Positions 1 to 10,253 of a stretch of DNA of 64,000 bases are shown here, piece by piece. The position numbers and the translations under genes were made by a program. A model generated the notes under the pieces. The model saw nothing but the letters and a program-made list of their open reading frames with translations, ran no database searches and was not told the origin of the DNA. Origin of the DNA: Halorussus amylolyticus (GTDB taxonomy: Archaea; Halobacteriota; Halobacteria; Halobacteriales; Haladaptataceae); contig NZ_RXOB02000032.1 in assembly GCF_004143485.2 (NCBI RefSeq), positions 114,281-178,280 on the forward strand. Direction: 5' to 3'. The first letter of the stretch is position 1. Each line of letters starts with the position of its first letter.

Positions 1-1
1 A

Positions 2-3000
2 TTAGACGGCGACGGCCTACCCGACTGGTACGAACTGAACGTTACGGGTACCGACCCGCTCGACCCCGACAGCAACGCGACCCAGACCTCTCAAAACGAA
101 TCGGGGAATAACGCGACCGACGGAGCCGAGGACTTCGACAGTGACGGCGAAACCGCCTACGAGGCGTATCGGTTCGGCACCGACCCGCTCGATAATGATA
201 CCGACGGCGACGGCCTCCGCGATGGTTTCGAACTCGATACGCGAGGTATTGACCCGCTCGAAACTGATACTGACAACGACAGCGTGGCTGACCCCGCTGA
301 AGACCCCGACAACGACACACTTTCGAACGAGCGCGAGCAGGCCGCGGGAACGAATCCGATTCGAGCCGATACCGATGGTGACGGTCTGAATGATTCGGCG
401 GAGTTGGCGAACGGCACCGACCCGCTCGTTCGCGACACCGATGCCGATGGGTTGAACGACAGCGAGGAACTCGTTCTCGGGACCGACCCCACGGATAACG
501 ACACCGACGGCGATGGTGTGCTCGACGGTAACGAGACGTTCTCGACCGAGACAGAAAACGAGTCGGTCGGAGCAGGCGTCGAGATTTCGGGGGAGGGGAA
601 TATTGCGGAGACGGTCTCTATTGAAAACGAATCGAACGAGCAGATTCAGACTGAAACAGTGTCGAACGCGTCGGCCTCGGAGGTCCTGAACTTCGAGGCT
701 GACGCGGAGTTCGAGGAGGCAAACCTCTCGATTGAGTACGACGAGACGACGGTGAGCAACGAGAAAGACGTGGCAGTCTACACGTACAACGAGTCCCAGC
801 AGACGTACGTCAAACTCCCCTCGGAAGTGGATGCAGCGAATAATACGGTGACAGGGACGACACCGCACTTTTCGACGTTTGTGGCAATGAACGCCTCGGC
901 GTGGGAGAAGTACATGGACTCGCCCGCGAAGCCCGACCCGAACTACGTGCTCGAAGAGTCGTTCGGGAATCTGAGCGGGTGGAACTGTACGGGCGACTGT
1001 GAAACGAGTGACGGAAGTGCGATTGTCGGTGTTGACGCACCCGAGACAGCGAGCGCACTGAAAAGCGGCGACTCAGCCCAGGACGATGGAGCGGGTATCG
1101 AGTGTATTCCGACGCCCGACGGCGACTGTGTCCAGCCGCCAGACGATGGAGACGACGACGGAACCGGGGGCGATGATGATGAGAGCGACGACGATGGTGG
1201 CGGAACCGGTGACGACGACCTGTGCATCTACATCGAGAGGTGTCCGGGCCACGGTGACGACGGCGGTGATGATGACCCGGAGGAGACAACGACCACACCG
1301 GAAGATGACGACCCCCAGAACGGTGGTGGCGGGTCGCCTGACCCCCCGACACAACTCGGGTCGGCCGAACTTGACCGTTCAATTTCGATTCCGGCCGACG
1401 CCGTCGAAGTCGATGTCACCGGATTGGTGTCAGCGTTCGCTGAAGAAAGCAACGCGAGCGCCGAGGTCGCAGTGTCGGTCGGAAGCGAGACGCGGACGAT
1501 AGTCGACCTCGATGGAGAGAACGGCGAGCGTGTGCATGAGGGTGCGTACATCGACGAGACATTCGAGCCGCCGTCGGGCGAACAGGTAACCATCTGGGTG
1601 CGCACGGAGAATCTTTCGGGTGCGAGCGTTAGTTACGTCGATGTCGAACTCAAGCGTGACAGCGACGGTGACGGCCTGACGAATCGCTTGGAGGAACACG
1701 GTATCAAGACGGGTACGGGTCGGGTGTACACTGACCCGTACGATTCGGATACCGACGGCGACGGGCTCTCAGATGGTGAGGAGGTCGCTGGCTACATCTC
1801 GGGATACGTGGATAATGGGTACTTCGAACTCGAAAGTGACCCGACGAAAGTCGATTCAGATAGTGATGGACTGGATGACTACGAGGAAACGTACGGTACC
1901 CAGACTGTCCGATACACCGATTCGCCCCAAAGTTCGAAGCAGTTCCTGAACGCACTCTACGGCGAGACAGATCCGGGCACCTATCTCGACACGCAAAGCG
2001 TGCAGACAGACCCCTACGATGCCGACACCGACGGCGACGGAATTCCCGATGGCAAAGAAGTCGAGTTCGGGACGAACCCCGCTGCTACGGATACGGATGG
2101 CGATGGTATCGCGGATAGTGAGGAACTCGCAGAAGGCACTGACCCGACAATTCACGATTACAAGGGACCGGAGATCGATGTCTTCCGTGCGAACTTCGGG
2201 ACCGATGGTGGAGAGACGACGTATTCGCTCGGATACTCGGCCGATGACCCGAGCGGGCTCGATACGACGGCGGTGGTGAAAGGCGACGAGGTACGGTTTA
2301 GCGAGCAGTTCGACGACGCCCCCGAAGCCTACAGCGCTAGCACGCAGTTCCAGACGGGCGTGCTCGAATCGACGTTCGATGGGGTGTTCGGCACGACCGT
2401 GACGGTTCGCGCGAGCGACCGCCATGCCAACACGCACCAGCGCGTTGGAATGGAGCGGTCGAACTTCTACGGCACACTCGCAGGCGAGTTGGGGTCGATG
2501 GCCGATGAGGACACCGCAGGCAATCTCGGCCTGCTGTCGGGATTCACCGCGGGCATGGGCGGGACCGCCCGCACGATTGAGGCGATTGCTGACGACCCGT
2601 TCGGGGTCTTAGGCGCACTCGGGCAGCTGGTCGAGGTGATGACCGACCTCGGTCTGCTCTCGAAGTTGCTGGCGGCGATGCCCCAACAGATGGTCGAGGA
2701 CGTGAAAGAAAAGCAGGATCGGAACAATCCGTACGACCCCGCCACGGAGACGAGCCACTATCAGACGTTCGAGACGGGCTACTACCTCGGATATGGGGTT
2801 TACTTCCTCGCGTCGATGGTGGTGGGCGACCAGGCCACGAAGTCGATTAAGAGTTCGACTCAGTTCCAGAAAGTGGTCGAGAGACTCGACAGCAATGGCC
2901 GAGTGACGCAGGCGAATCGGTATCTCGACACGGCGAAAGGCCGGACGACCGAGCCCGTCAAGAAAGGCGGATACAGGCTGGGTGCGCGTGCGGCGAAAGG

Positions 3001-3901
3001 GAGTCTCCACTTAGGGAAAGCGAGTGGGCGGCAAGTACTGTCGGGGGTGAAGACGGCAGGCCAGCAGTATCGCGTCTATCAAAAGCTCTCAGACGCGAAT
3101 GGAGTCGCACTGTCCAAGATCGACGGATTCACTGAGCGAACCCAGCGGAAGCTCGGTCGGGGAATCGCACGAGGAGAGAGTCCGAAAAGGGTCGCCGACG
3201 GTGGGCAAAATTATGTGGATCTACTCGATGAGCTTGATGACGTTGACCCTAAGACAGCTAGACGGCTGAATAAAATCGAACGGGACGGCAGGGACGTTGC
3301 GCCTCTCGTTCGGGCGTACAAGCGCGACGACATCGGTGGGAACGACCTTCGGCGGGCGTCGAAGTTGATGGATGATAGTAACGAGGAGTATTTGGGTGAC
3401 TCTGATTTGAGTGCCCAGCAACTCCTCGAAATCGAGGAGAGAAGTGGCGATCTGAGTACAACAGAACTTGTTGTTGAAGATATAGATGGGAACGTTCGGT
3501 GGATGGAGTTGGGTGACCACGACGGCGGTTGGATCCACATCACCAGTCGTCACGTGCTCGGTAGTACGGATCTTCAAACGACAGGGAAAACTTCCTTCTT
3601 CCCTCTCGGACAAACTGTCCAAGGGCGAAAATTACCGGATACTATATCCGAGACTGAATTAAAAAGGATTATCGTCAAAGCAGTGAAGGACCCCGATCAG
3701 GAATCAAAATATAATGACAAGTACTACTTCGAGCCGACTAACAACGGATACCCGTATTCTGGGATTGGGAAAATGCGGGTGCTAGTTAATAATGATGGCT
3801 CAGTTGAAACCGCTATTCCTCTGGAAGGCGACGCAGTTAGGAAGTGGCGTCCCGATCTCTTAGAGGGAAGAGGTGGCTGGGAGGATATCCATGATGACTG
3901 A
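2..3901 (+). CDS. Polymorphic-toxin-like exported protein with Ca-binding repeats (5' partial)
   Basis: The frame is open from base 2, so the start lies upstream; 1,299 residues are visible. Residues 1-187 and about 548-720 hold many DTDGDG-type Asp motifs (thrombospondin type 3 / Ca-binding repeats), common in exported haloarchaeal surface proteins. Between them lie a beta-rich part and an Asp/Gly spacer (about 360-450). Ala/Gly-rich hydrophobic stretches follow at about 828-945, then a charged helical linker. The last ~130 residues contain WIHITSRH (His1179, Arg1183, His1184), a pattern I associate with BECR-fold RNase toxin tips (barnase/EndoU/colicin E5-D/RelE). The overlapping downstream gene and further immunity-like genes support a toxin. 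The tip is visibly more AT-rich than the rest, as expected for an exchanged cassette. Toxin activity is inferred; the secretion signal is outside the window. Confidence 0.75.
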   Translation, partial: LDGDGLPDWYELNVTGTDPLDPDSNATQTSQNESGNNATDGAEDFDSDGETAYEAYRFGTDPLDNDTDGDGLRDGFELDTRGIDPLETDTDNDSVADPAEDPDNDTLSNEREQAAGTNPIRADTDGDGLNDSAELANGTDPLVRDTDADGLNDSEELVLGTDPTDNDTDGDGVLDGNETFSTETENESVGAGVEISGEGNIAETVSIENESNEQIQTETVSNASASEVLNFEADAEFEEANLSIEYDETTVSNEKDVAVYTYNESQQTYVKLPSEVDAANNTVTGTTPHFSTFVAMNASAWEKYMDSPAKPDPNYVLEESFGNLSGWNCTGDCETSDGSAIVGVDAPETASALKSGDSAQDDGAGIECIPTPDGDCVQPPDDGDDDGTGGDDDESDDDGGGTGDDDLCIYIERCPGHGDDGGDDDPEETTTTPEDDDPQNGGGGSPDPPTQLGSAELDRSISIPADAVEVDVTGLVSAFAEESNASAEVAVSVGSETRTIVDLDGENGERVHEGAYIDETFEPPSGEQVTIWVRTENLSGASVSYVDVELKRDSDGDGLTNRLEEHGIKTGTGRVYTDPYDSDTDGDGLSDGEEVAGYISGYVDNGYFELESDPTKVDSDSDGLDDYEETYGTQTVRYTDSPQSSKQFLNALYGETDPGTYLDTQSVQTDPYDADTDGDGIPDGKEVEFGTNPAATDTDGDGIADSEELAEGTDPTIHDYKGPEIDVFRANFGTDGGETTYSLGYSADDPSGLDTTAVVKGDEVRFSEQFDDAPEAYSASTQFQTGVLESTFDGVFGTTVTVRASDRHANTHQRVGMERSNFYGTLAGELGSMADEDTAGNLGLLSGFTAGMGGTARTIEAIADDPFGVLGALGQLVEVMTDLGLLSKLLAAMPQQMVEDVKEKQDRNNPYDPATETSHYQTFETGYYLGYGVYFLASMVVGDQATKSIKSSTQFQKVVERLDSNGRVTQANRYLDTAKGRTTEPVKKGGYRLGARAAKGSLHLGKASGRQVLSGVKTAGQQYRVYQKLSDANGVALSKIDGFTERTQRKLGRGIARGESPKRVADGGQNYVDLLDELDDVDPKTARRLNKIERDGRDVAPLVRAYKRDDIGGNDLRRASKLMDDSNEEYLGDSDLSAQQLLEIEERSGDLSTTELVVEDIDGNVRWMELGDHDGGWIHITSRHVLGSTDLQTTGKTSFFPLGQTVQGRKLPDTISETELKRIIVKAVKDPDQESKYNDKYYFEPTNNGYPYSGIGKMRVLVNNDGSVETAIPLEGDAVRKWRPDLLEGRGGWEDIHDD

Positions 3902-4397
3902 TATCACAATCGAAATTGATTACGGAGAAGGGTTCGAACGGCAAATCAAGAGTGGAACTGCCGATCCGATTGTCGTGATGAGTGTCTATATAGGCGGCAA
4001 AGAAGTCAAAAAAGCAGATAGTTTTATGTCTCGAACAATCGCGGAGTTGCTGGAAGCAGTTGATAGTATCTTTGCTGGTGAAAAACAGATCATTGAGTAC
4101 ACCGGTGGACCGACCTATCTCGTTTTTGAGCCACGAGATGAGGAAACCATATTTGTAACTGGCTGTGGAGGTTACGAAGCGGCCCATAATCCCGAGGAAC
4201 GACTCTCAATAGACACGACTGCTATTTGCGATAAGCGGGCGTGGGTCACTGAACTCGTTCGGGAAGCCGAGGAATATCGGGAGAAAATATTGAATCTAAA
4301 CCCTGAACTTGAAGATGATATGTTTCTCCAGCGAATTCAAGCTAGTATCGCGAACGCCAACCGTTACCTTGATGAATCAGAAAATAAACCAAAATAA
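3891..4397 (+). CDS. Putative immunity protein for the upstream toxin
   Basis: This 168-residue acidic cytosolic-type protein has no signal or membrane segment. ATG 3891 (or the next codon, 3894) overlaps the toxin stop; GGAGG six bases before ATG 3891 decides the start over the GTG at 3873. The core motif [13 protein letters not shown] and the later [10 protein letters not shown] recur in a paralogue about 1.9 kb downstream (TGPSYLVIEPHDD, QAWIEELVRV). Translational coupling to a toxin tip, small size and paralogues in the same locus are the usual marks of an immunity gene. I do not recognise the family by name, so the immunity role is inferred from context. Confidence 0.65.
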   Translation: MMTDITIEIDYGEGFERQIKSGTADPIVVMSVYIGGKEVKKADSFMSRTIAELLEAVDSIFAGEKQIIEYTGGPTYLVFEPRDEETIFVTGCGGYEAAHNPEERLSIDTTAICDKRAWVTELVREAEEYREKILNLNPELEDDMFLQRIQASIANANRYLDESENKPK

Positions 4398-4775
4398 CTC
4401 GTTCGTCCGATCGGAAGATTACTGTTATTAGGCAAGCCTTAGCTGATGAAATACTCCGTCTCTCTCACGAAGCAATCGACAAAGAACTAATCTTGACCCT
4501 GACGTAGGTGACCACCATCAAATCCGTGAATTTCGGGAGTACCTCCAAGAACGGGAAGAAACACTGTAGAGCAAAAAATATAAGACACACAAGAGATTTA
4601 ACGATAATGGCTATCGAAACGTATTATCACGAACGCTGTAGCGAGTGCGGGGCCATCTGGGGTGCCCTAAAAAGTAGGGACGTCGATTATAGTGATTGCT
4701 TGAACACGAATGAAGACAGACGACGTAAAAATACTCAAGTAAACCCCATATTCCTCGTCAAAGAGACATTCCGAA
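4398..4775 (+). other. Gap with small coding relics
   Basis: No intact gene is convincing. About 4496-4569 a frame ending in TAG reads like a helical C-terminal tail (QIREFREYLQERE). From ATG 4607 a short frame with one CxxC (HERCSECGAIW) reads like the start of a small zinc protein, but it soon loses coding character and runs antisense-like into the next gene. Both may be remnants of older toxin or immunity cassettes. Confidence 0.3.
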
Positions 4776-5474
4776 ATGAAAAACGAATCGTTCGTCGCCA
4801 ACCGGGTCGACATCGACACGGCATGGGTCTTCAAGACGGTATCGGACGCCGAACCGTCCGCAAACATCGAAGAAGCCGTCTCTCTCGTCAACGACCTGCT
4901 CGCTTCTTTTGATGGATTCGTCTGTCCGACGAACACAGAGTACGTGCTGTGGATTCCCGAACCCGACTCGGACGGGGATGTCCCGGTAACAGGTAAGATT
5001 GAGTCGCCTAACGGACTAACCGCCGCCGAGATAACCACGGAACTCCGTGAGTATACGGACGGCGGAACGGGGACGTTCCGGCGACTCACAATCAATGGAA
5101 ATAGGACACGAATCGACCTCAAAGACGGTGAGCATCTAATAGACGCGACATCCGATCGGTATCGCCAATGGACGGGTGAGGAGGTTATAGACCAGTCGCC
5201 TGTCGAAGACGTGTTTCGAATCGACGTGTTCTATAACGATAGTTCGGACGATAGGTGCAACTATTATCAGATCGCCGTTTGGACGTACACCGACATCTGG
5301 TTCGAAGACACCGAACTCGGTGAGCGGAACCGCGAACGATTGGCGGTAGCACTTGACCGATTGGTCGATGCTCTTGATGTGATCTGCGTCGACTTTGAGT
5401 CTCGGGTTATTTCCGAACACAGCCTGAAGCAGGGGGAGTTTTCGAATCTCTTCCCCGACAGAAAGAGCGAGTAA
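4776..5474 (+). CDS. Putative second immunity-type protein (unknown family)
   Basis: This 232-residue acidic protein has no export signal, membrane segment or zinc motif. Its sequence (YVLWIPEPDSDG near residue 57, FRIDVFYNDS near 147, ending in a helical part) suggests a mixed alpha/beta globular domain. It is not similar by eye to the neighbouring immunity-like pair. It lies between the two related immunity genes on the same strand, downstream of the toxin, which is typical of an orphan immunity gene left behind after toxin-tip exchange. Function is inferred from position only; it could also be an unrelated accessory gene. Confidence 0.55.
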   Translation: MKNESFVANRVDIDTAWVFKTVSDAEPSANIEEAVSLVNDLLASFDGFVCPTNTEYVLWIPEPDSDGDVPVTGKIESPNGLTAAEITTELREYTDGGTGTFRRLTINGNRTRIDLKDGEHLIDATSDRYRQWTGEEVIDQSPVEDVFRIDVFYNDSSDDRCNYYQIAVWTYTDIWFEDTELGERNRERLAVALDRLVDALDVICVDFESRVISEHSLKQGEFSNLFPDRKSE

Positions 5475-5483
5475 CGAACACCG

Positions 5484-5560
5484 CTCCCGCTGCCAACATT
5501 CAAGCGTCGCCGTGTCTAACGTCTCTCTGAGCAGGCTAGCGGCTTGAATGGACACAACCG
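5484..5560 (-). repeat. Coding-like relic, copy 1 (ETLDTATLECWQ module)
   Basis: Read on the minus strand this encodes IQAASLLRETLDTATLECWQ followed by RER. A second copy on the plus strand at 60946-61015 encodes MQVADLRKETLDTATLECWQ followed by HER. The two DNA copies differ largely at third codon positions, so the sequence was under protein selection before it was copied or decayed. The parent gene is not recognised. Confidence 0.5.
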
Positions 5561-5678
5561 CTACAACCTCCTCGTTTCTCAAACTGTGCTGACTAGACGG
5601 TGCGGTGAAACCAGACTCGTGGTTAAAGATTCAGATAAAAAGATTATTTAGCTCAAAAAGGGAGACTCCACAACAAGA

Positions 5679-6205
5679 TTGGCGAAAATAAGTAAAAAGC
5701 ATCTACAGGACTTCATCGAGAAGTACGGCGGTGTCGATGACGAAGTTGAGTACACGGAGAACTTCCAGCAACGGTTTGTGCCGAGAATGACTCGGATCCG
5801 TTCGGTCCTTTAATAGTCACGGTCGATGGAGTGTATCTGATCGGAACCGACGATACGCACGTCGGTGTGTGGCTATCGGAAGACCTCGCGCGTCTCCTCG
5901 CTACCACGGAGGCAATCGTCACGGATTCTGAAACGATGCTTACGTTCCGCACCGGCCCGTCATATCTCGTAATCGAACCTCATGACGATGCCGAGACAGT
6001 AAACCTCACCCAGTTCCTCCTCTACTCGGGCGTTGAAGATCCCGACAAGCGACTCCCGATAGAGGAGACGTCCACAGTTTCAAAGCAGGCGTGGATCGAA
6101 GAATTGGTTCGGGTCAACCCAGACATGGTCAGGGTAACTGCGGCCTTCCCTGAAGGCGAAGGTTCGGCAGTGAAACAATGGTCTAGTGGGCTCGAAAAAA
6201 GATAA
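5679..6205 (+). pseudogene. Frameshifted paralogue of the first immunity gene
   Basis: Two overlapping frames together match the immunity-like protein at 3891. From TTG 5679 the first frame gives a lysine-rich start and VEYTENFQQRF, matching [12 protein letters not shown]. Near 5777-5785 the match moves to another frame, giving ENDSDPFGPLIVTVDGVYL, then TGPSYLVIEPHDD and KQAWIEELVRV to the stop at 6205. The frame with the longest run can start at GTG 5831, but that would remove the N-terminal third of the domain. This is either a decayed orphan immunity gene or a single-base sequencing error. Confidence 0.6.
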
Positions 6206-6237
6206 ATTTTTGTCGTTAGTTCATGAAGTCCTGTTAA

Positions 6238-7107
6238 ATGGAAGACACGACCGTAGACCGCGGTCAAGAGAGCCACGCTCTCGACCACGAGGATGATTTC
6301 GGACCGACTGCTGCCCCCAGCGATGAGTTCTTTGCAGTTGTCGACCGCGAGGTGCTCGCGGCGTTAGCCGACGTATTCAGCCACGTCGGACCCAACGCCC
6401 TCCTCTTCGTGGAAGCCAGCGAAGGTCTCAAAGCTCGAGGGATGAGCAAGCACTGCTACTGGCCGTACGTGGATATTCCCGTTGACTCGTTCCAGGTCTT
6501 CCAAACGGAGGGGGTCAAGCTCGGACTAGACACGGACGCCCTCGCAAGCGCACTTGACACCACTGACCCAGGCGAGCGTGTAGCACTTCACTACTCACCT
6601 ACGGCCGGGTTCGAACTGGACACGGGGCGCGAAAGGTTCGATATCGACGGGGAGCGACCGCCGTTCGACGATTCGGACGACCAGCGGGAATCGATTCTCG
6701 AAACGTACTGGACGTACAAACACGTCGACTTTGTGATTCCGTCGGGGCGACTGGAAGCGCTGGTGAACCTCATACGGCCACATCAGCACGTGCTCATCGA
6801 AAGCGACCTCGATACGGAATGCGTTACGTTCACATTCGTGGACGCACCGGACGACCGCCCCCAGTTAGAGTTTGAGGCCACCCCGGATGATTTAGTAGAG
6901 TCTCCGTTCCTTCCCCACTGGAATAACTCGATAGCTCCGGAGAGCAAGATCTGTACGGAGTCACTGGCCCCGGCGATTGAGCCAATGCGTGGACCCGTAA
7001 CAGTCCACCACAATGGCATGTTCGGGGTCCCGACAATGTTCGAGTACACTCGGGCGAACGGGCGCGTCTCTGTTGTCGCCTCGATCATGCACAAAATCGG
7101 CGAGTAG
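6238..7107 (+). CDS. Divergent PCNA-like sliding clamp paralogue
   Basis: This 289-residue protein carries an acidic N-terminal extension of about 30 residues, then a fold that tracks archaeal PCNA through both halves: LADVFSHVGPNALLFVEASE near residue 42 resembles the first clamp repeat, and VTFTFVDAPDD, ATPDDLVESPF and the terminal FEYTRANGRVSVVASIM resemble the second repeat and last strands. Normal PCNA is about 247 residues and trimeric, encircling DNA as a polymerase processivity factor. Similarity here is weak, so this is probably an accessory clamp of plasmid or viral origin rather than the cell's own PCNA. It follows the immunity array by only 30 bases. Confidence 0.6.
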   Translation: MEDTTVDRGQESHALDHEDDFGPTAAPSDEFFAVVDREVLAALADVFSHVGPNALLFVEASEGLKARGMSKHCYWPYVDIPVDSFQVFQTEGVKLGLDTDALASALDTTDPGERVALHYSPTAGFELDTGRERFDIDGERPPFDDSDDQRESILETYWTYKHVDFVIPSGRLEALVNLIRPHQHVLIESDLDTECVTFTFVDAPDDRPQLEFEATPDDLVESPFLPHWNNSIAPESKICTESLAPAIEPMRGPVTVHHNGMFGVPTMFEYTRANGRVSVVASIMHKIGE

Positions 7108-7594
7108 ACTCCGACGCGAGGACGAACTTCGAATGGTTCGAAGCGGTGCCGTACTCGCGTAATCGACACGGCGAGTGGGCCAACACGCCCTTGCTGCATT
7201 CGTAGCCCAGTACCTCAGTACGGGCGTGGCGACCGAAGTCTACATTCACACGACGGATATCGCCGGTGGCGAGGAAGCCAAAACTGTCCTGGAGAGTGAG
7301 GGTACGAGGACTCAGTCACGTTGATCAATGGCATCCGGTTCATTGAAGATTTAGACTCAGACAACAGTTGGCGCTATTTGGTTTTTAATAGTGGACCACT
7401 ACTGAGAATCCGCGGCCGCTCGGCGACCGCGCTCGCTCACTGTGTTCGCTCGCGCGGTTACCAAAGCCAACGGAGTCCGTTCATTGCGCGGGTAATTGTT
7501 GGGTGAGGATTCAAGAACATCAGGCAGAACTCTGTCTATCCTTCGCCCCCTCGAACGTTTAGACGGTTTCGGGAGGACTCCGGCGTAGTAGGAG
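7108..7594. other. Gene-free gap
   Basis: No convincing gene. About 7170-7320 a plus frame (VAQYLSTGVATEVYIHTTDI) has coding character but no start and may be a gene tail. Around 7410-7465 lies a GC-rich low-complexity run of CGCTCG-type words. The last 100 bases lead into the propeller gene without a clear promoter that I can define. Confidence 0.35.
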
Positions 7595-9889
7595 ATGTGT
7601 ATACCCCCTAACTACCGAATAACAAAGAGTGACCCGCAACACTACGGTTACACATTGACTCCATTCTCGCTCGACTCGCTTTATGATCAACCAACGAGAC
7701 GGATCGTGCTCAAGGATATTGCGTCATCAATGGCAATCATCTCGAATCTGGCATCGGCTAGTAGTCGCGCAGACGCACGAGAGCAGCGGATCGACGATCC
7801 TTCACGCCGGACCGATGACTTTATTTCGTCTTCATCAACATTCACCCCACCTCGACTCGACTGGAGGCGCACCTACGGTGGAGACGATTGGGACGGGTGT
7901 GATGATATGACGGAAACCGACGACGGAGGGTTCGCTCTTGTTGGGAGGACACGGTCGTTCAGCGACAGTGGCTATACTAGCTGGCTCGTACGGACGGATT
8001 CATCCGGAGAGAAACTCTGGGGGCGGGTCTTCTCAGAATCCTTCCCAAATGCGGTCGTTCGAGCGGGCGACGGCGATATCGTTGTGGCCGGGGGGAGGGG
8101 GAAATTTCTCTGGCTTGCAAAAATTGATTCTGACGGAAGGGACGTCTGGTCCAAGACCGTCGACAACTTTGCAAAAGCTTCGGCGGTCGACCGTACGTGT
8201 GACAATGGATTCGGACTCTTTGGGAGGTCATATGAAGCCTTTCAGGGGTGGGGGGTCGTCAAAGTTGACGAAAATGGTGCCCTCAAATGGGCCGATGCCT
8301 ACGATCTCCCCGGAGGAAGCGGGTTCACAGCCACCGCCGATGGTGGTTTCGCCGCTGCGGTGTGGACTGGACCACGGGATCGAAGACAGGGACTACTGAT
8401 CAAGTGGGATTCTGACGGGGATGTCGAATTACGAAAGGAATACGGGGGAGACGGCCACGATTATTTCAGTTCACTAACTCAATCTGGCGATGGCGGGTTC
8501 GCACTCGGTGGAAGGACTGCTCCAGAAGAGTGTGACGAAGGGCAGGGCTGGCTCGTACGAGTAGACCAGAATGGTGAGGAGAAATGGACATTCACCTCCG
8601 ATGACTTACGGGAGATAACAGCTGTCGTTGAAACGTCTGATGGCGGGTTCATGTTGATCGGCGAACCCCTTTGGTTGGTGAAAATCGACGCATCAGGCGA
8701 AGAACAATGGACGACCATGCTGGAAGGTTTTCGTGCAGAGGCAGCCATGCAAGCGGCCGACGGACAGTTCGTCGTCGGAGGGAAAACAGAGAGGGGGTCT
8801 TGGGAGCAAAGCCCCCATGCTTACACAGGAGACGGTGATTTCCTGTTGGTAAAACACGAGAAGCACGAAAAATTCCCCAATACAGAGGAGTTATTGAAGC
8901 GCCCAGCATTCCCACCAACGAACGGTGAGTTTTTCTCCCCCGTAGTTTACGAAGCATCGCCAGCGAAGGCCCCTCCCTATTGGGACGTATACGAAGCCGA
9001 AAGCGGGCGACGACTCAGACGGACGCTCGAACGACGCTTCTGTCCCAATCACGACCGTGTTGAGGACGCAACTGCCGTGTTCGATGACGAGGAAATCCGA
9101 GAGATCGTTCCGTATCCTCCGCTTCGAGCCGCACTCGCGTCACTCTACGGCACCGTCGGAGAACCCGCGATCAACGCTATCAAGGATGGGCACTTCGATG
9201 CAGTCCGTCTCGGTGACGTTCCTCACGATGGGATTGCATGTATCCGTCTGCCTGAATCGGGGTCGAAAGCACCTGAGATCGTTTTCAACGACCGCCATCA
9301 GTCGCGTCACCAGTCCGAGCATCACCGCTTATTAGCGCCAGTGCTAACCCACATGACGCTTCATAGGGATTCGATGAACACCGGGCAAGAAGTGTTGATC
9401 GCGAGAGCGATTGAGGTGCTGGTGTTCGGGCAGTTTCTGCTTGAATGGCCTGAGTTAGCCACCTATCGGACGAAAGCGTCGAGACGAAACTCGACAGGTC
9501 TCCTCGCGCGGATAAATAGTCGGGACAAGGACGGTGCCCTCAGGCTGCTGACGTCGGAAGAGAACGTGTTCCCCTGTTCGGCGGTGTCCCTTCCCAGCTT
9601 CGCGGCCGGCTTCGACTGGGAAGACGATTCAGCCACACCCGGGAACGCGACTCTCAACCGGATGCTCGAAATCGTCACCAACCACTCGGTCGACGATGCC
9701 AAGTTCAGCCATGAGACAGTCGAACTACTTGATGAGCATCAAGCCGTTTTCTCCCCGCAGGAACTGGTCCAGCTCGGGCTGGTTCTTCGATTATCACTTG
9801 ATCCCACCGATGACGACTGTCCCGTCGATCCAGGTGTCGGGGGTGATGCAATCCTCGATCCGAACGGCTGCACAGAATCCACTACTTGA
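7595..9889 (+). CDS. Beta-propeller protein with degenerate peptidase-like C-terminal domain
   Basis: This is a 764-residue protein. Residues ~85-420 hold repeated blades of the form xxDGGFALxGR...WLVxxDxxGxxxW (for example DDGGFALVGR, GDGGFALGGR, SDGGFMLIGE), a PQQ-like propeller used for ligand or protein binding. Residues ~470-764 form a separate domain with THMTLHRD (His586, His590) followed by LIARAIEVLVFGQFLLEWPE and GLLARINSR. This resembles metallopeptidase-like domains with an HExxH helix, but here the catalytic Glu is Met, so hydrolysis is doubtful. No signal peptide is visible. ATG 7730 is an alternative start, since the first 45 residues look poorly conserved in character. Confidence 0.6.
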   Translation: MCIPPNYRITKSDPQHYGYTLTPFSLDSLYDQPTRRIVLKDIASSMAIISNLASASSRADAREQRIDDPSRRTDDFISSSSTFTPPRLDWRRTYGGDDWDGCDDMTETDDGGFALVGRTRSFSDSGYTSWLVRTDSSGEKLWGRVFSESFPNAVVRAGDGDIVVAGGRGKFLWLAKIDSDGRDVWSKTVDNFAKASAVDRTCDNGFGLFGRSYEAFQGWGVVKVDENGALKWADAYDLPGGSGFTATADGGFAAAVWTGPRDRRQGLLIKWDSDGDVELRKEYGGDGHDYFSSLTQSGDGGFALGGRTAPEECDEGQGWLVRVDQNGEEKWTFTSDDLREITAVVETSDGGFMLIGEPLWLVKIDASGEEQWTTMLEGFRAEAAMQAADGQFVVGGKTERGSWEQSPHAYTGDGDFLLVKHEKHEKFPNTEELLKRPAFPPTNGEFFSPVVYEASPAKAPPYWDVYEAESGRRLRRTLERRFCPNHDRVEDATAVFDDEEIREIVPYPPLRAALASLYGTVGEPAINAIKDGHFDAVRLGDVPHDGIACIRLPESGSKAPEIVFNDRHQSRHQSEHHRLLAPVLTHMTLHRDSMNTGQEVLIARAIEVLVFGQFLLEWPELATYRTKASRRNSTGLLARINSRDKDGALRLLTSEENVFPCSAVSLPSFAAGFDWEDDSATPGNATLNRMLEIVTNHSVDDAKFSHETVELLDEHQAVFSPQELVQLGLVLRLSLDPTDDDCPVDPGVGGDAILDPNGCTESTT

Positions 9890-10253
9890 CGTGATCGTTG
9901 AATGACGAACCAAATCTGAAGGAAAAGCAGAGCGGTCATACGTCTATATTCACCCCCAAAAGTAACTGTTACAGTAGCGATAACTCACCGGTTCTCAATT
10001 ACTGGAGATTCAAGAAAAGAGTCTGCAGATATGCGCCCTGTATTCAGCACATTATTTCTGACTACTGTAGGTCAAGTCGTCGGTGACAGTGATAGATACA
10101 CGTTCTGTATTGCTCAGCGCCGATCCAGTCCTATCCGCAGCTGAGGGTTTCAACAAGGCTGTACAACACGGTTTTGAAACCGATTCGCTCCGTTGTTTTT
10201 GTGTGCCCCTGACGGGTGCGGGGCACTCGATTCATCGATGTCCCGGTCAACGA

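Noticed and set aside
17..868. 283-codon minus-strand ORF
   Set aside because: Mirror of the Asp-rich repeats; hydrophobic/Arg pattern is the usual antisense of DxDxDG codons.
4508..4912. 134-codon plus ORF as a gene
   Set aside because: Only the start near 4607 looks protein-like; the rest overlaps the 232-residue gene in another frame and is Arg-rich.
7410..7465. GC-rich run as an RNA gene or repeat element
   Set aside because: It is low-complexity CGCTCG-type sequence without a stable defined structure or second copy in the window.
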